From the NCBI GenBank assembly GCA_017990155.1, contig JAGNOM010000061.1:1-11664 (forward strand): a stretch of DNA of 11,664 bases, written 5' to 3'. This DNA is from Propionivibrio sp. (GTDB lineage: Bacteria > Pseudomonadota > Gammaproteobacteria > Burkholderiales > Rhodocyclaceae). This document shows, piece after piece, positions 6,103-11,664 of this stretch. The notes beneath the pieces were generated by a model, which was not told where the DNA came from, searched no databases, and saw only the letters and a list, made by a program, of their open reading frames with translations. Both the position numbers and the translations under genes were made by a program. Each line of letters opens with the position of its first letter. Position 1 is the first letter of the stretch.

Positions 6103-6921
6103 ATGAAGAATCTATCTGCACTTTGCCTGCTTCCGATCGTGGTGAGCTTGTTTGGTTGTGCCTCTCCGGTTCCAGTCGCACAGAATTTTCCGGTTACCTT
6201 GCAGAAGGTCGCCAGAACAGCGCATCACTGGGATGTCGTCGCCAATGATGTCGTTGATCAGACCATCACAGCGATCAATTCCACGCCTGTTCTACAAAAT
6301 AGAGCGATCTTCGTTCCGCGTTTTGCTGACGCGAGTGCTTTTGATGCTTCATTCCGGGATTTTTTGATTACCCATATGGTTAATCGCAAGATGCCGGTCA
6401 ACGTATGCAACTCGTCGTCATTGCAACAACCGGCCTTCGTGCTGGAAGACCCGGAAGTGCAAATTCACTATGAAGCGCGGATCATTCAGCACCGCGCCGG
6501 GGTGCCCGCCTATGTACCGGGATTGTTTACGACGTTGGGCGCCGGCGTTGCGGTGTTGCGTAACGCTGACGCCGCCGACCTGACCCGAGGCGAGGTCAAT
6601 ATCGGAATTATCGGCTTTGGCGCCTTGCTAGACTTGGCCCGAGCCAACGTGGCAGTTCCTACAAGCACCGAGCTTCTGCTGACGACGACCATTGCAGAGA
6701 ACAACCGGTTCATCATGCGTCGTAGCGATATCTACTATGTGCCTGATGACGATGTGAATTTGTTCGTAGACAGCATTGCGCAGCGCACCACCTGTTCCGA
6801 CGAAAAGGTCGCTTTATCGGATGAAAATGTCCGGTCCCGCGCGAATGCGCGCTCTGAAGCCAGTCGCGCGGAGATGGTTATCCGGGATATGCGTCGAGTC
6901 AATCCTGAGTGGGGGCGGTAA
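6103..6921 (+). CDS. Putative outer-membrane lipoprotein, FlgO-like layout
   Basis: A 272-residue predicted lipoprotein. The signal peptide (1-18) ends in SLFGC, with Cys19 lipidated. Ser/Pro residues after the Cys favour outer-membrane sorting. The segment DVVANDVVDQTITAI ... AIFVPRFADASAFDASFRDFLITHMVNRKMPVNV (about 45-105) resembles the layout of FlgO/LpoB-like lipoprotein domains: a helix, a strand with 'PRFxD', then an amphipathic helix. This is inference only. A Gly-rich segment (FGALLDLARAN) follows, and the tail (about 225-272) is charged. The frame is open back to 6004, but AGGGAGAG just upstream of the ATG at 6103 and the signal peptide decide the start. Base composition is less GC-rich than its neighbours, hinting at transfer. 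A strong terminator follows. Confidence 0.78.
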   Translation: MKNLSALCLLPIVVSLFGCASPVPVAQNFPVTLQKVARTAHHWDVVANDVVDQTITAINSTPVLQNRAIFVPRFADASAFDASFRDFLITHMVNRKMPVNVCNSSSLQQPAFVLEDPEVQIHYEARIIQHRAGVPAYVPGLFTTLGAGVAVLRNADAADLTRGEVNIGIIGFGALLDLARANVAVPTSTELLLTTTIAENNRFIMRRSDIYYVPDDDVNLFVDSIAQRTTCSDEKVALSDENVRSRANARSEASRAEMVIRDMRRVNPEWGR

Positions 6922-6944
6922 CGCGCGTCGTTCTGGGTAAGTGG

Positions 6945-6983
6945 AACAGGAAACCGGCTCAAATCGCCGGTTTCCTGTTTTTT
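6945..6983 (+). terminator. Strong intrinsic terminator
   Basis: AACAGGAAACCGGC (6945-6958), 7-base loop, GCCGGTTTCCTGTT (6966-6979): a perfect 14-bp stem with six T at 6978-6983. It lies 24 bases past the stop of the plus-strand lipoprotein gene. On the minus strand the stem is followed by GTTCCACTT, a poor T-tract, so it mainly serves the plus strand. A small hairpin TGGCG-N6-CGCCA (6986-7001) follows toward the convergent acpH. Confidence 0.92.
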
Positions 6984-7039
6984 AATGGCGAAACGACGCC
7001 AATGTCTAGGCTCGCTCAACAAGCGGCATGGCTCCCGCG

Positions 7040-7633
7040 CTATTCGCCTCGGCGGGCACGCCAGTTCTGTGCAAAACCCATGGCATCCGGCAGGAATACC
7101 CTGAAGTCGGCCTCGAAACCCTCGGCGTCGGCAAGAAACTCTGCGATGCCACCCGCCAGCTGATTGGCGCGGCGCAGTCGATAGACCGCCATGCGATCGA
7201 TCGCTTCATCGACTGCGTCGACGTACCGGTAGGACGAAAGCCAATCATGGGCGCGCATCCGGACCGCAACGTCCCGCCCCTTCTCGGGAAGGAATTCGGA
7301 GAAGTCATCCAGCGACGCATAGAGCTGAGCCGTGTAGTTCTCGAGCGCTCCGGGCCCGTAGTCGCCCCAGTCGCGCGCCAGCAGGTGGTCGTAGAACAGG
7401 TCGACCAGCACACCGCTCACCCTCCGCCGCAACGGGCTGACGCGGGCGCGGCTGGCGATGAAGGCCGGATGCCGGTCGGCGAAGCTGTCGATGGCGCGAT
7501 GCAGCGCGACGCCGGAGGCCAGTTCGGGCGGCAGGCCTGCCGGCAGGAGTCCCTTGACGAAGTCGCCCATCAAACCACCGATCCGGTCGGCCTCGGCGTC
7601 TCCAGCAAGCAGGGCATGGGCAAGGAAATTCAC
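7040..7633 (-). CDS. acpH: Acyl carrier protein phosphodiesterase family protein
   Basis: A 197-residue protein of the AcpH family, which removes the 4'-phosphopantetheine arm from acyl carrier protein. Family features are MNFLAHALLAG (1-11), GLMGDFVKG (20-28), GVALHRAIDSFADRHPAF (41-58) with the metal-type His/Asp residues, and RRVSGVLVDLFYDHLLARDW (70-89). Length is close to the 190-200 of the family. An ATG five codons upstream (7648) has no ribosome site; the GTG at 7633 has GGAGA at the right distance and gives the typical N-terminus, so I choose it. The channel gene ends 90 bases upstream on the same strand. It converges on the lipoprotein gene across the terminator. Confidence 0.88.
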   Translation of the reverse strand: MNFLAHALLAGDAEADRIGGLMGDFVKGLLPAGLPPELASGVALHRAIDSFADRHPAFIASRARVSPLRRRVSGVLVDLFYDHLLARDWGDYGPGALENYTAQLYASLDDFSEFLPEKGRDVAVRMRAHDWLSSYRYVDAVDEAIDRMAVYRLRRANQLAGGIAEFLADAEGFEADFRVFLPDAMGFAQNWRARRGE

Positions 7634-7694
7634 GCAGGTCTCCGGCATCTAGCGCGTTTTAACGCACGTTCAGGTTTGATTGGCAGCGGCCCCG

Positions 7695-7717
7695 ATTTGT
7701 TCGCGCGGCGCGCAAAT
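7695..7717. repeat. GC-rich hairpin past the channel gene
   Basis: ATTTG-TT-CGCGC-G-GCGCG-CAAAT: two nested perfect 5-bp arms, with a TT bulge. It begins seven bases past the channel stop on the minus strand. No T-tract follows in either direction, so it is more likely a 3'-end protector or weak terminator. Confidence 0.45.
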
Positions 7718-7723
7718 AGCCCG

Positions 7724-8371
7724 TCAGAGCCCGTCGTCCGTGCTCTTGCGCGGCGGCCACGCCGGAATACGCCAGCCGCGCAGCACGGCGAGCAGACGCA
7801 GGCCGGTGATGGCGGCGATGCTGAGCGTCGTCGACAGGTGCGGCGCGACGTCGAGTGCGTGCAGGACGAGGTACAACGAGCAGCCGATGAAGGCGCACAG
7901 CGTGTACGGGATGTGGTCGTGAAAGACCTTGGGAATCTCGTTGCACAGCACGTCGCGCAGTACGCCGCCAAAGACGGCGGTGATCGCGCCCATCAGCACA
8001 GAAACAACCGGCGGCATACCGGCGACGACGGCGAGCGATGTGCCGGAGATGGCGAACAGGCCGAGTCCGGCGGCGTCGGCGATTTCCATGATCCAGTCGA
8101 CGAGCTGATGCCGGCGCGCGCGCAGCACGAGCGGCGCGGTGAGCGTGAGCAACAGCACGAGCCAGATGTATTCGTGATGCTGCACCCAGAACAGCGGCCG
8201 ACGGTCGAGCAGCACGTCGCGCAGGGTGCCGCCGCCAAATGCGCTGACAAAGGTGACCGACAGCACGCCGATGATGTCCATTCTCTTCCGCGCCGACTCG
8301 ATCAGGCCGGAAAGCGCAAAGGCGAAGGTGGCGGCGACTTCGATGGCGATCAGGATGGATTCAAGTTTCAT
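7724..8371 (-). CDS. TRIC-type cation channel family protein (YicG/UPF0126-like)
   Basis: A 215-residue inner-membrane protein made of two similar three-helix halves plus a last helix, as in prokaryotic trimeric intracellular cation (TRIC) channel relatives. Repeat signatures are ALSGLIESARKRMDIIGV (19-36) with FGGGTLRDVLL (45-55), and AISGTSLAVVAGMPP (107-121) with FGGVLRDVLCNEIP (134-147). The tail is polar (PPRKSTDDGL). Length fits the family (about 200-220). The frame is open back to 8650, but the ATG at 8371 gives the normal N-terminus MKLESILIAIEV. Its ribosome site is weak (GGGGAA about 17 bases upstream). It is divergent from the coiled-coil protein gene, with a 294-base gap. Confidence 0.92.
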   Translation of the reverse strand: MKLESILIAIEVAATFAFALSGLIESARKRMDIIGVLSVTFVSAFGGGTLRDVLLDRRPLFWVQHHEYIWLVLLLTLTAPLVLRARRHQLVDWIMEIADAAGLGLFAISGTSLAVVAGMPPVVSVLMGAITAVFGGVLRDVLCNEIPKVFHDHIPYTLCAFIGCSLYLVLHALDVAPHLSTTLSIAAITGLRLLAVLRGWRIPAWPPRKSTDDGL

Positions 8372-8407
8372 GGTGTTTGCTGTGATTCCCCAGCGATTCC
8401 GTTCGCA

Positions 8408-8426
8408 AATCCCGGCAACAGGGATT
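8408..8426. repeat. Inverted repeat AATCCC-N7-GGGATT
   Basis: Perfect 6-bp arms (8408-8413, 8421-8426) in the divergent gap, 37 bases upstream of the channel start. It may be an operator or a 5'-leader hairpin for the channel gene. Confidence 0.35.
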
Positions 8427-8439
8427 GCTCGGCTGAGGT

Positions 8440-8469
8440 TGGTTGCAGTGTGAGTCTGAAAATATACCG
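8440..8469 (+). promoter_or_regulatory. Weak candidate promoter for the coiled-coil protein gene
   Basis: TTGGTT (8440-8445), 18-base spacer, TATACC (8464-8469). It would give a leader of about 190 bases before the ATG at 8666. A nearer promoter is possible but I see none better. Confidence 0.3.
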
Positions 8470-8665
8470 TGCCATCGACGGCCTCGGTGCCGGGGCGAGA
8501 CATATTTTTGACTGCGGTGGTCGTGCCGGCAAGCAGCTTGCGGTGCCGCCGGAACTCGGCGTCGCACATGATCTCCAATGGACGATTGCAGACTTTCGGC
8601 AGAGGGTCATTTCGCCGATCGATCTGTTTCAAGGTTCCAAGGGCAAGCACACAAAGGAGTTCGCC

Positions 8666-9460
8666 ATGGCCGATAGCGCGTCTTCCGGCAAGACCCTTCT
8701 CGAACGGCTGCAGCTTGTCGTGAGCATCGTCCTCGCGCTCGCCGCCGGGTATTCCGCGTGGCAGATGAACGTGACGGAAAAGTCGCTGAAAGAAACCGAG
8801 CGCAGCCTGAAGACCCGCGAATCCGAGCGCAAGGATTCCGAGGAAACCCGTGCGAATCGGGAAAGCGTCGAGAAGAAGCAGTTGCTGGTCTATGACGCAG
8901 TCGTCAAGTCCCTGGAAGGCGGCGATCCGAAAAAGCAGAGCGTCTCAAAGGCCTTGGTAACTGCACTGCTGGAGGACCCGTTGCGCACCGAACTGCTGGT
9001 CGTTCTGACCACGTCGGCGGCGCCCGAAATCAAGAAGGAAGCGCAGGCGACCATCGCCCAGGAGAGCACGTTCAAGGCGGAAGAGCACGTCGTGCGCGCA
9101 GAGCCAAGGGCGAAGCCGACCGACTGGGCCGATTGGGATTTCGACATCTTCTGGTGCGAGCGCTCAGGCAGCGCGGCGCAGGCGCAGGCCGAGAAGATGA
9201 AGAAGCAGCTGGAAGCCGAAGGCGCCAAGGGACGAATCCGCGTGCGCCTGCTGCCCGATTCGATCAACGACCGTCCGGGCTACCAGCACGCCGGCTACGT
9301 CGTGCGCTACAACGCCGGCGAGGAGGAACAGTCGAACCGGCTCAAGGCGCTCGGCGACCCGATCGTAGGCTCGGCCGACGCGTTCGCCGCATCGATTTCC
9401 TATCAACCGACGCCCTGGTATCTAAGCGCCTTTCTCTGTCCGCTGCGCGCCGCCGCCTAA
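8666..9460 (+). CDS. Unrecognised membrane-anchored coiled-coil protein
   Basis: A 264-residue protein I do not recognise. After a short polar N-terminus comes one membrane helix (about 14-33, LERLQLVVSIVLALAAGYSA), then a strongly charged heptad-like coiled coil (about 36-72, TEKSLKETERSLKTRESERK). A helical region with LLEDPLRTELLVVL (101-114) follows. The C-terminal domain (about 153-250) contains WADWDFDIFWCERSG, an A/E/K-rich helix, IRVRLLPDSINDRPGY and YVVRYNAGEE. The order strand, helix, strand, 'VRYN' recalls SPOR or LytR_C-like small domains; this is inference. AAAGGAG six bases before the ATG fixes the start, although the frame stays open far upstream. Its TAA overlaps the stop codon of the convergent galM gene. 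Which side of the membrane the C-terminal domain occupies is unclear. Confidence 0.75.
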   Translation: MADSASSGKTLLERLQLVVSIVLALAAGYSAWQMNVTEKSLKETERSLKTRESERKDSEETRANRESVEKKQLLVYDAVVKSLEGGDPKKQSVSKALVTALLEDPLRTELLVVLTTSAAPEIKKEAQATIAQESTFKAEEHVVRAEPRAKPTDWADWDFDIFWCERSGSAAQAQAEKMKKQLEAEGAKGRIRVRLLPDSINDRPGYQHAGYVVRYNAGEEEQSNRLKALGDPIVGSADAFAASISYQPTPWYLSAFLCPLRAAA

Positions 9461-10536
9461 CGCGCCGAGAACCGGTATTCGATGCAGCCCGTGTAGAACT
9501 CGCCCGGCTTGATGCTCGTCGACGGGTACTCCGGGTGATTCGGCGAATCAGGGAAGCGTGACGGTTCCAGACAGAAACCGCCGCGGAAGACGAAGGCCCG
9601 GCCGTCCTTACCGGCGTCGACCGGCAGCTTGCCTGCGAGGTTGTTGCCGGTGAAGAACTGCACGCCCGGCTCGCTGCTCCACACTTCGAGCTGTCGGCCC
9701 GAGGCCGGGTGGTAGGCGCGCGCGGCGAAGTCGAGGCTGCCGTCGGCGCCTTGCCGGTTGAGGATGAAGTGATGGTCGAAACCGTTGGCGCGGCGGACTT
9801 GCTCGTCGTCGAGCGCGAGTCCGGCGGCGACACTGCGTGGCGCGCGGAAATCGAGCGCCGAACCGTCCACGCTGCGGAATTCGCCGGCCGGAAAGCCGCC
9901 GTCGTCCAGCGCGATGAAGCGCTCGGCGTTGATCGTGATCTCGGTGTCGAGCACCGGCGTCGTCGGGTCGGCGCCGAGGTTGAAGAAGGTGTGGTTGGTG
10001 AAGTTGGCGACGGTTTCCTTGTCGACGGCGGCCGCGCTCCATTCCATGCGCAGCGCGTTGTCGTCGGTGACGCGGTAGATCACGCGCACCGGCAACGTCC
10101 CCGGATAGCCTTCCTCACCGTCCCGGAACAGGTACATCAGTTCCAGGCTGCTGTCGTCGAGCTGTCGCGCGGCGAACACGCGGAAGCGCGAGCCGCGCGT
10201 TCCGCCGTGCAGGCTGTGCTGACCGGCGTTGACGCTCAGCGCGACGGCTTCTCCGTTCAACTCAAAACGCGCATTGCGGATGCGGTTGGCGAAACGCCCG
10301 ATGAACGCGCCCATCGATGGCTGGCCGGCGATCACGGCGTCGATGCTGTCGTAGCCGAGCGCCACGTCGCCGATCTCGCCGCTTCGATCCGGCACAAGAA
10401 TCTGCTCGACCTTGCCGCCGTAATTGGTGATCTTGACGATCATGCCCTTGCGGTTGCGCAGCGCGTAGAGCGCCACAGGCAGACCGTCGACGGTCGTATT
10501 GAATCGGTTTGCGTCCAGTTCCAGCGTCGCTGCCAT
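9457..10536 (-). CDS. galM: Aldose 1-epimerase (galactose mutarotase)
   Basis: A 359-residue mutarotase that interconverts alpha and beta anomers of hexoses such as galactose and glucose. Family motifs are NYGGKVEQILVPDRSG (38-53), FIGRFANRI (78-86, Arg81), HSLHGG (107-112, His110), NHTFFNLG (181-188, catalytic His182), NGFDHHF (251-257, Asp254), EPGVQFFTGNNL (289-300) and FCLEPSRFPDSPNHP (321-335, catalytic Glu324). Length fits the family (about 340-380). The frame is open 14 codons upstream, but the ATG at 10536 has GAGGA seven bases before it. No other galactose genes are near, so a general mutarotase role is likely. No signal peptide is seen. The gene ends tail-to-tail with the coiled-coil gene. 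Confidence 0.95.
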   Translation of the reverse strand: MAATLELDANRFNTTVDGLPVALYALRNRKGMIVKITNYGGKVEQILVPDRSGEIGDVALGYDSIDAVIAGQPSMGAFIGRFANRIRNARFELNGEAVALSVNAGQHSLHGGTRGSRFRVFAARQLDDSSLELMYLFRDGEEGYPGTLPVRVIYRVTDDNALRMEWSAAAVDKETVANFTNHTFFNLGADPTTPVLDTEITINAERFIALDDGGFPAGEFRSVDGSALDFRAPRSVAAGLALDDEQVRRANGFDHHFILNRQGADGSLDFAARAYHPASGRQLEVWSSEPGVQFFTGNNLAGKLPVDAGKDGRAFVFRGGFCLEPSRFPDSPNHPEYPSTSIKPGEFYTGCIEYRFSAR

Positions 10537-10603
10537 GCTCGATTCCTCAGAAAGAGTGTTCCCTCGCGCCTGCACCAACGCGGCGCACCAATGGAATTTG
10601 TTA

Positions 10604-10659
10604 TCTACAACTGACTAATTGTAGAACACCAGTTCTTTTCTGCGGAAATTTTCAGAACT
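10604..10659 (-). promoter_or_regulatory. AT-rich inverted-repeat cluster and candidate galM promoter
   Basis: TCTACAA (10604-10610) and TTGTAGA (10619-10625) form a perfect 7-bp dyad. A minus-strand -10-like TACAAT (10623-10618) lies on one arm. AGAAC-ACCA-GTTCT (10623-10636) overlaps it, and a further AGAACT (10654-10659) can pair with AGTTCT (10631-10636). A poor TTCCGC stands at -35 distance. The galM start is about 80 bases downstream. A repressor covering the -10 is the simplest reading. Part of the cluster could instead be the transcript end of the HD gene, which stops at 10673. Confidence 0.4.
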
Positions 10660-10672
10660 CAGAAGCGCACTG

Positions 10673-11338
10673 TCAGGAATCGCCCCACTCGCGGAGGAAT
10701 TGACTGACAAAGTCCTCCATGTAGCGATGGCGTTCCTCGGCCAGCGCACGGCCGCTCGCGGTATTCATCCGATCCTTCAGAAGCAACAGTTTCTCGTGGA
10801 AATGGTTGATGCTGCTGCCGCGTGCCGCCTTGTACGCCGCCGCCGTCTGATGCGCCACCGGCGCCACCTCGGGGTCATGGATCAGGCGGCCGTCGTGGCC
10901 GCCGTAGGCGAAACAGCGCGCGATGCCGATGGCGCCGATCGCGTCCAGGCGGTCGGCGTCCTGTACGCATTGGCCTTCCAGCGAGCGCATCTCGTTGCGC
11001 ACCCCGGCGCCCTTGAACGACACGGCCGCAACGATCGCGACGACCGCCTCGATGATGCGGCGCGGCGCGCCTTCCTGCACCAGCAGGCGCTCGGCCTCGC
11101 GTGGGCCGACCGCCTCGTCGCCGCCGTGGAACTTCCAGTCGGCGATGTCGTGGAGCAGCGCGCCCAACTCGGCCACTTCCATGTTCGCGCCTTCGGCGGC
11201 GGCAATCTGCCGCGCGAGTTTCCAGACGCGACGGATATGGTGCCAGTCGTGCCCCGAGCTTTCCGAGAGAAACTTTGCCCTGACGTGTTCGGCGACGCGC
11301 GCAACGAGGTCCAGCTGATTTTCCACAAGCATGTCCAT
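10673..11338 (-). CDS. HD domain metal-dependent phosphohydrolase
   Basis: A 221-residue HD-superfamily protein, similar in layout to E. coli YedJ. Metal-site residues are GHDWHHI (29-35), LLHDIADWK (61-69, the HD pair at 63-64) and QDADRLDAIGAIG (126-138, the distal Asp). The C-terminal half carries FHEKLLLLKDRM (180-191), also typical of this group. Members hydrolyse phosphate esters, often nucleotides, but the substrate is not predictable here. The protein looks cytoplasmic. AGGA lies seven bases before the ATG at 11338; a second ATG two codons later is possible. The next upstream gene ends 42 bases away on the same strand, so the two may share a transcript. galM lies 136 bases downstream, with its own control region. 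Confidence 0.93.
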   Translation of the reverse strand: MDMLVENQLDLVARVAEHVRAKFLSESSGHDWHHIRRVWKLARQIAAAEGANMEVAELGALLHDIADWKFHGGDEAVGPREAERLLVQEGAPRRIIEAVVAIVAAVSFKGAGVRNEMRSLEGQCVQDADRLDAIGAIGIARCFAYGGHDGRLIHDPEVAPVAHQTAAAYKAARGSSINHFHEKLLLLKDRMNTASGRALAEERHRYMEDFVSQFLREWGDS

Positions 11339-11380
11339 GGTGATTCCTGATTCGATTGAAGGGAAACGGTAAATCGGCGG

Positions 11381-11664
11381 CTATCGCCGCCGCTCGTCGT
11401 AAAAGTACGGCAGCAGCGCTTTGGCCGCCTCGATCCGGTGTTCGGCGCACGCTGCGGGATCGTTCATCACCGCCAGCAGAAAACTCTTCGGGTCTGTGAA
11501 CGCGCCGGCTTGATTCAGGCCAGAACCCGACCCGGATTGCGGCCGAACGCGCTCTTCTACGTCGCTCACGGCTTTGGCCGGCGGCGCAAGGTGTACCAGC
11601 GCGCCCTGAAAGTCTTCGCGCCGAATGCTCCGCAGGCTGGCCAGCAGATCGGCCTGGCGATCGG
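11381..11664 (-). CDS. Unknown protein, C-terminal part; weak terminase-small-subunit-like end
   Basis: The minus-strand frame is open from the right edge to TAG at 11383-11381, giving at least 94 residues; the start is outside the window. A GTG at 11569 inside the frame has no ribosome site, so a short 62-residue gene is unlikely. The visible part starts DRQADLLASLRSIRREDF, passes through a Gly/Ser-rich linker (SGSGSG), and ends FLLAVMNDPAACAEHRIEAAKALLPYFYDERRR. The 'FLLAVMNDP...R..AAKALLPY' pattern recalls the C-terminal motif of phage terminase small-subunit-like proteins. There are no other phage genes in the window, so this is a weak hint. It stands 42 bases before the HD gene. Confidence 0.55.
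   Translation of the reverse strand, partial: DRQADLLASLRSIRREDFQGALVHLAPPAKAVSDVEERVRPQSGSGSGLNQAGAFTDPKSFLLAVMNDPAACAEHRIEAAKALLPYFYDERRR

Noticed and set aside
8372..8650. 93-codon N-terminal extension of the TRIC-type channel
   Set aside because: Family members start at the first membrane helix; the extension is polar, without motif, and has no better ribosome site.
7028..8665. Long plus-strand open frame running into the coiled-coil protein gene, which would make an 810-residue protein
   Set aside because: It is the antisense of acpH and the TRIC-type channel gene, both clear families. A strong ribosome site and a normal membrane-protein start at 8666 show where the real gene begins.
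9709..10614. 301-codon plus-strand frame opposite galM
   Set aside because: Shadow of galM, caused by high GC; composition is biased and no ribosome site or family motif is seen.
10700..11350. 216-codon plus-strand frame opposite the HD gene
   Set aside because: Shadow frame; the minus strand carries the intact HD motifs.

Overview
The window is a GC-rich stretch of bacterial chromosome. Its lipoproteins with lipoboxes, PdxH, AcpH, the TRIC/YicG-type channel, YrbG-type antiporter, Shine-Dalgarno sites and dense gene packing fit a proteobacterium. A betaproteobacterium is my best guess, from the overall look of the proteins; the sequence alone does not prove it. I see no rRNA, tRNA, CRISPR array, insertion sequence or intact prophage.

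Left part (1-5856), all on the minus strand: the N-terminus of an acyl-CoA carboxyltransferase (1-127); a 353-base non-coding stretch with an 11-bp perfect palindrome and a degenerate CCACCAAG-type inverted repeat; a divergent shikimate-dehydrogenase-like protein; a small Trp/Gly-rich lipoprotein whose ribosome site lies at the foot of a possible hairpin; a Ca2+/Na+ antiporter; pdxH; a YbhB-type PEBP protein; and a 405-residue lipoprotein I do not recognise. These look like several short transcription units rather than one pathway operon.

Centre (5857-7039): the 405-residue lipoprotein is divergent from a second, less GC-rich lipoprotein (6103-6921). The shared 246-bp promoter region holds two exact copies of the 12-mer TGACGAATGTCA, 23 bp apart. 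Each copy is itself an inverted repeat (TGAC-N4-GTCA), so this looks like a tandem operator. A strong intrinsic terminator (14-bp stem plus six T) ends the plus-strand gene. This divergent pair is the best candidate here for an undescribed system.

Right part (7040-11664): on the minus strand, an AcpH-type phosphodiesterase with a likely GTG start and a TRIC/YicG channel. Divergent from these is a plus-strand gene for an unrecognised membrane-anchored coiled-coil protein (8666-9460). Its stop codon overlaps the stop codon of the convergent galM-like mutarotase gene. Upstream of galM lies an AT-rich patch of inverted repeats, then an HD-domain phosphohydrolase and the C-terminal end of a gene with a weak resemblance to phage terminase small subunits.

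Most identified genes are housekeeping or general metabolism: vitamin B6, acyl carrier protein turnover, hexose mutarotation and cation transport. Functional links between neighbours are weak. The novelty lies in the three poorly characterised envelope proteins and their control sites.
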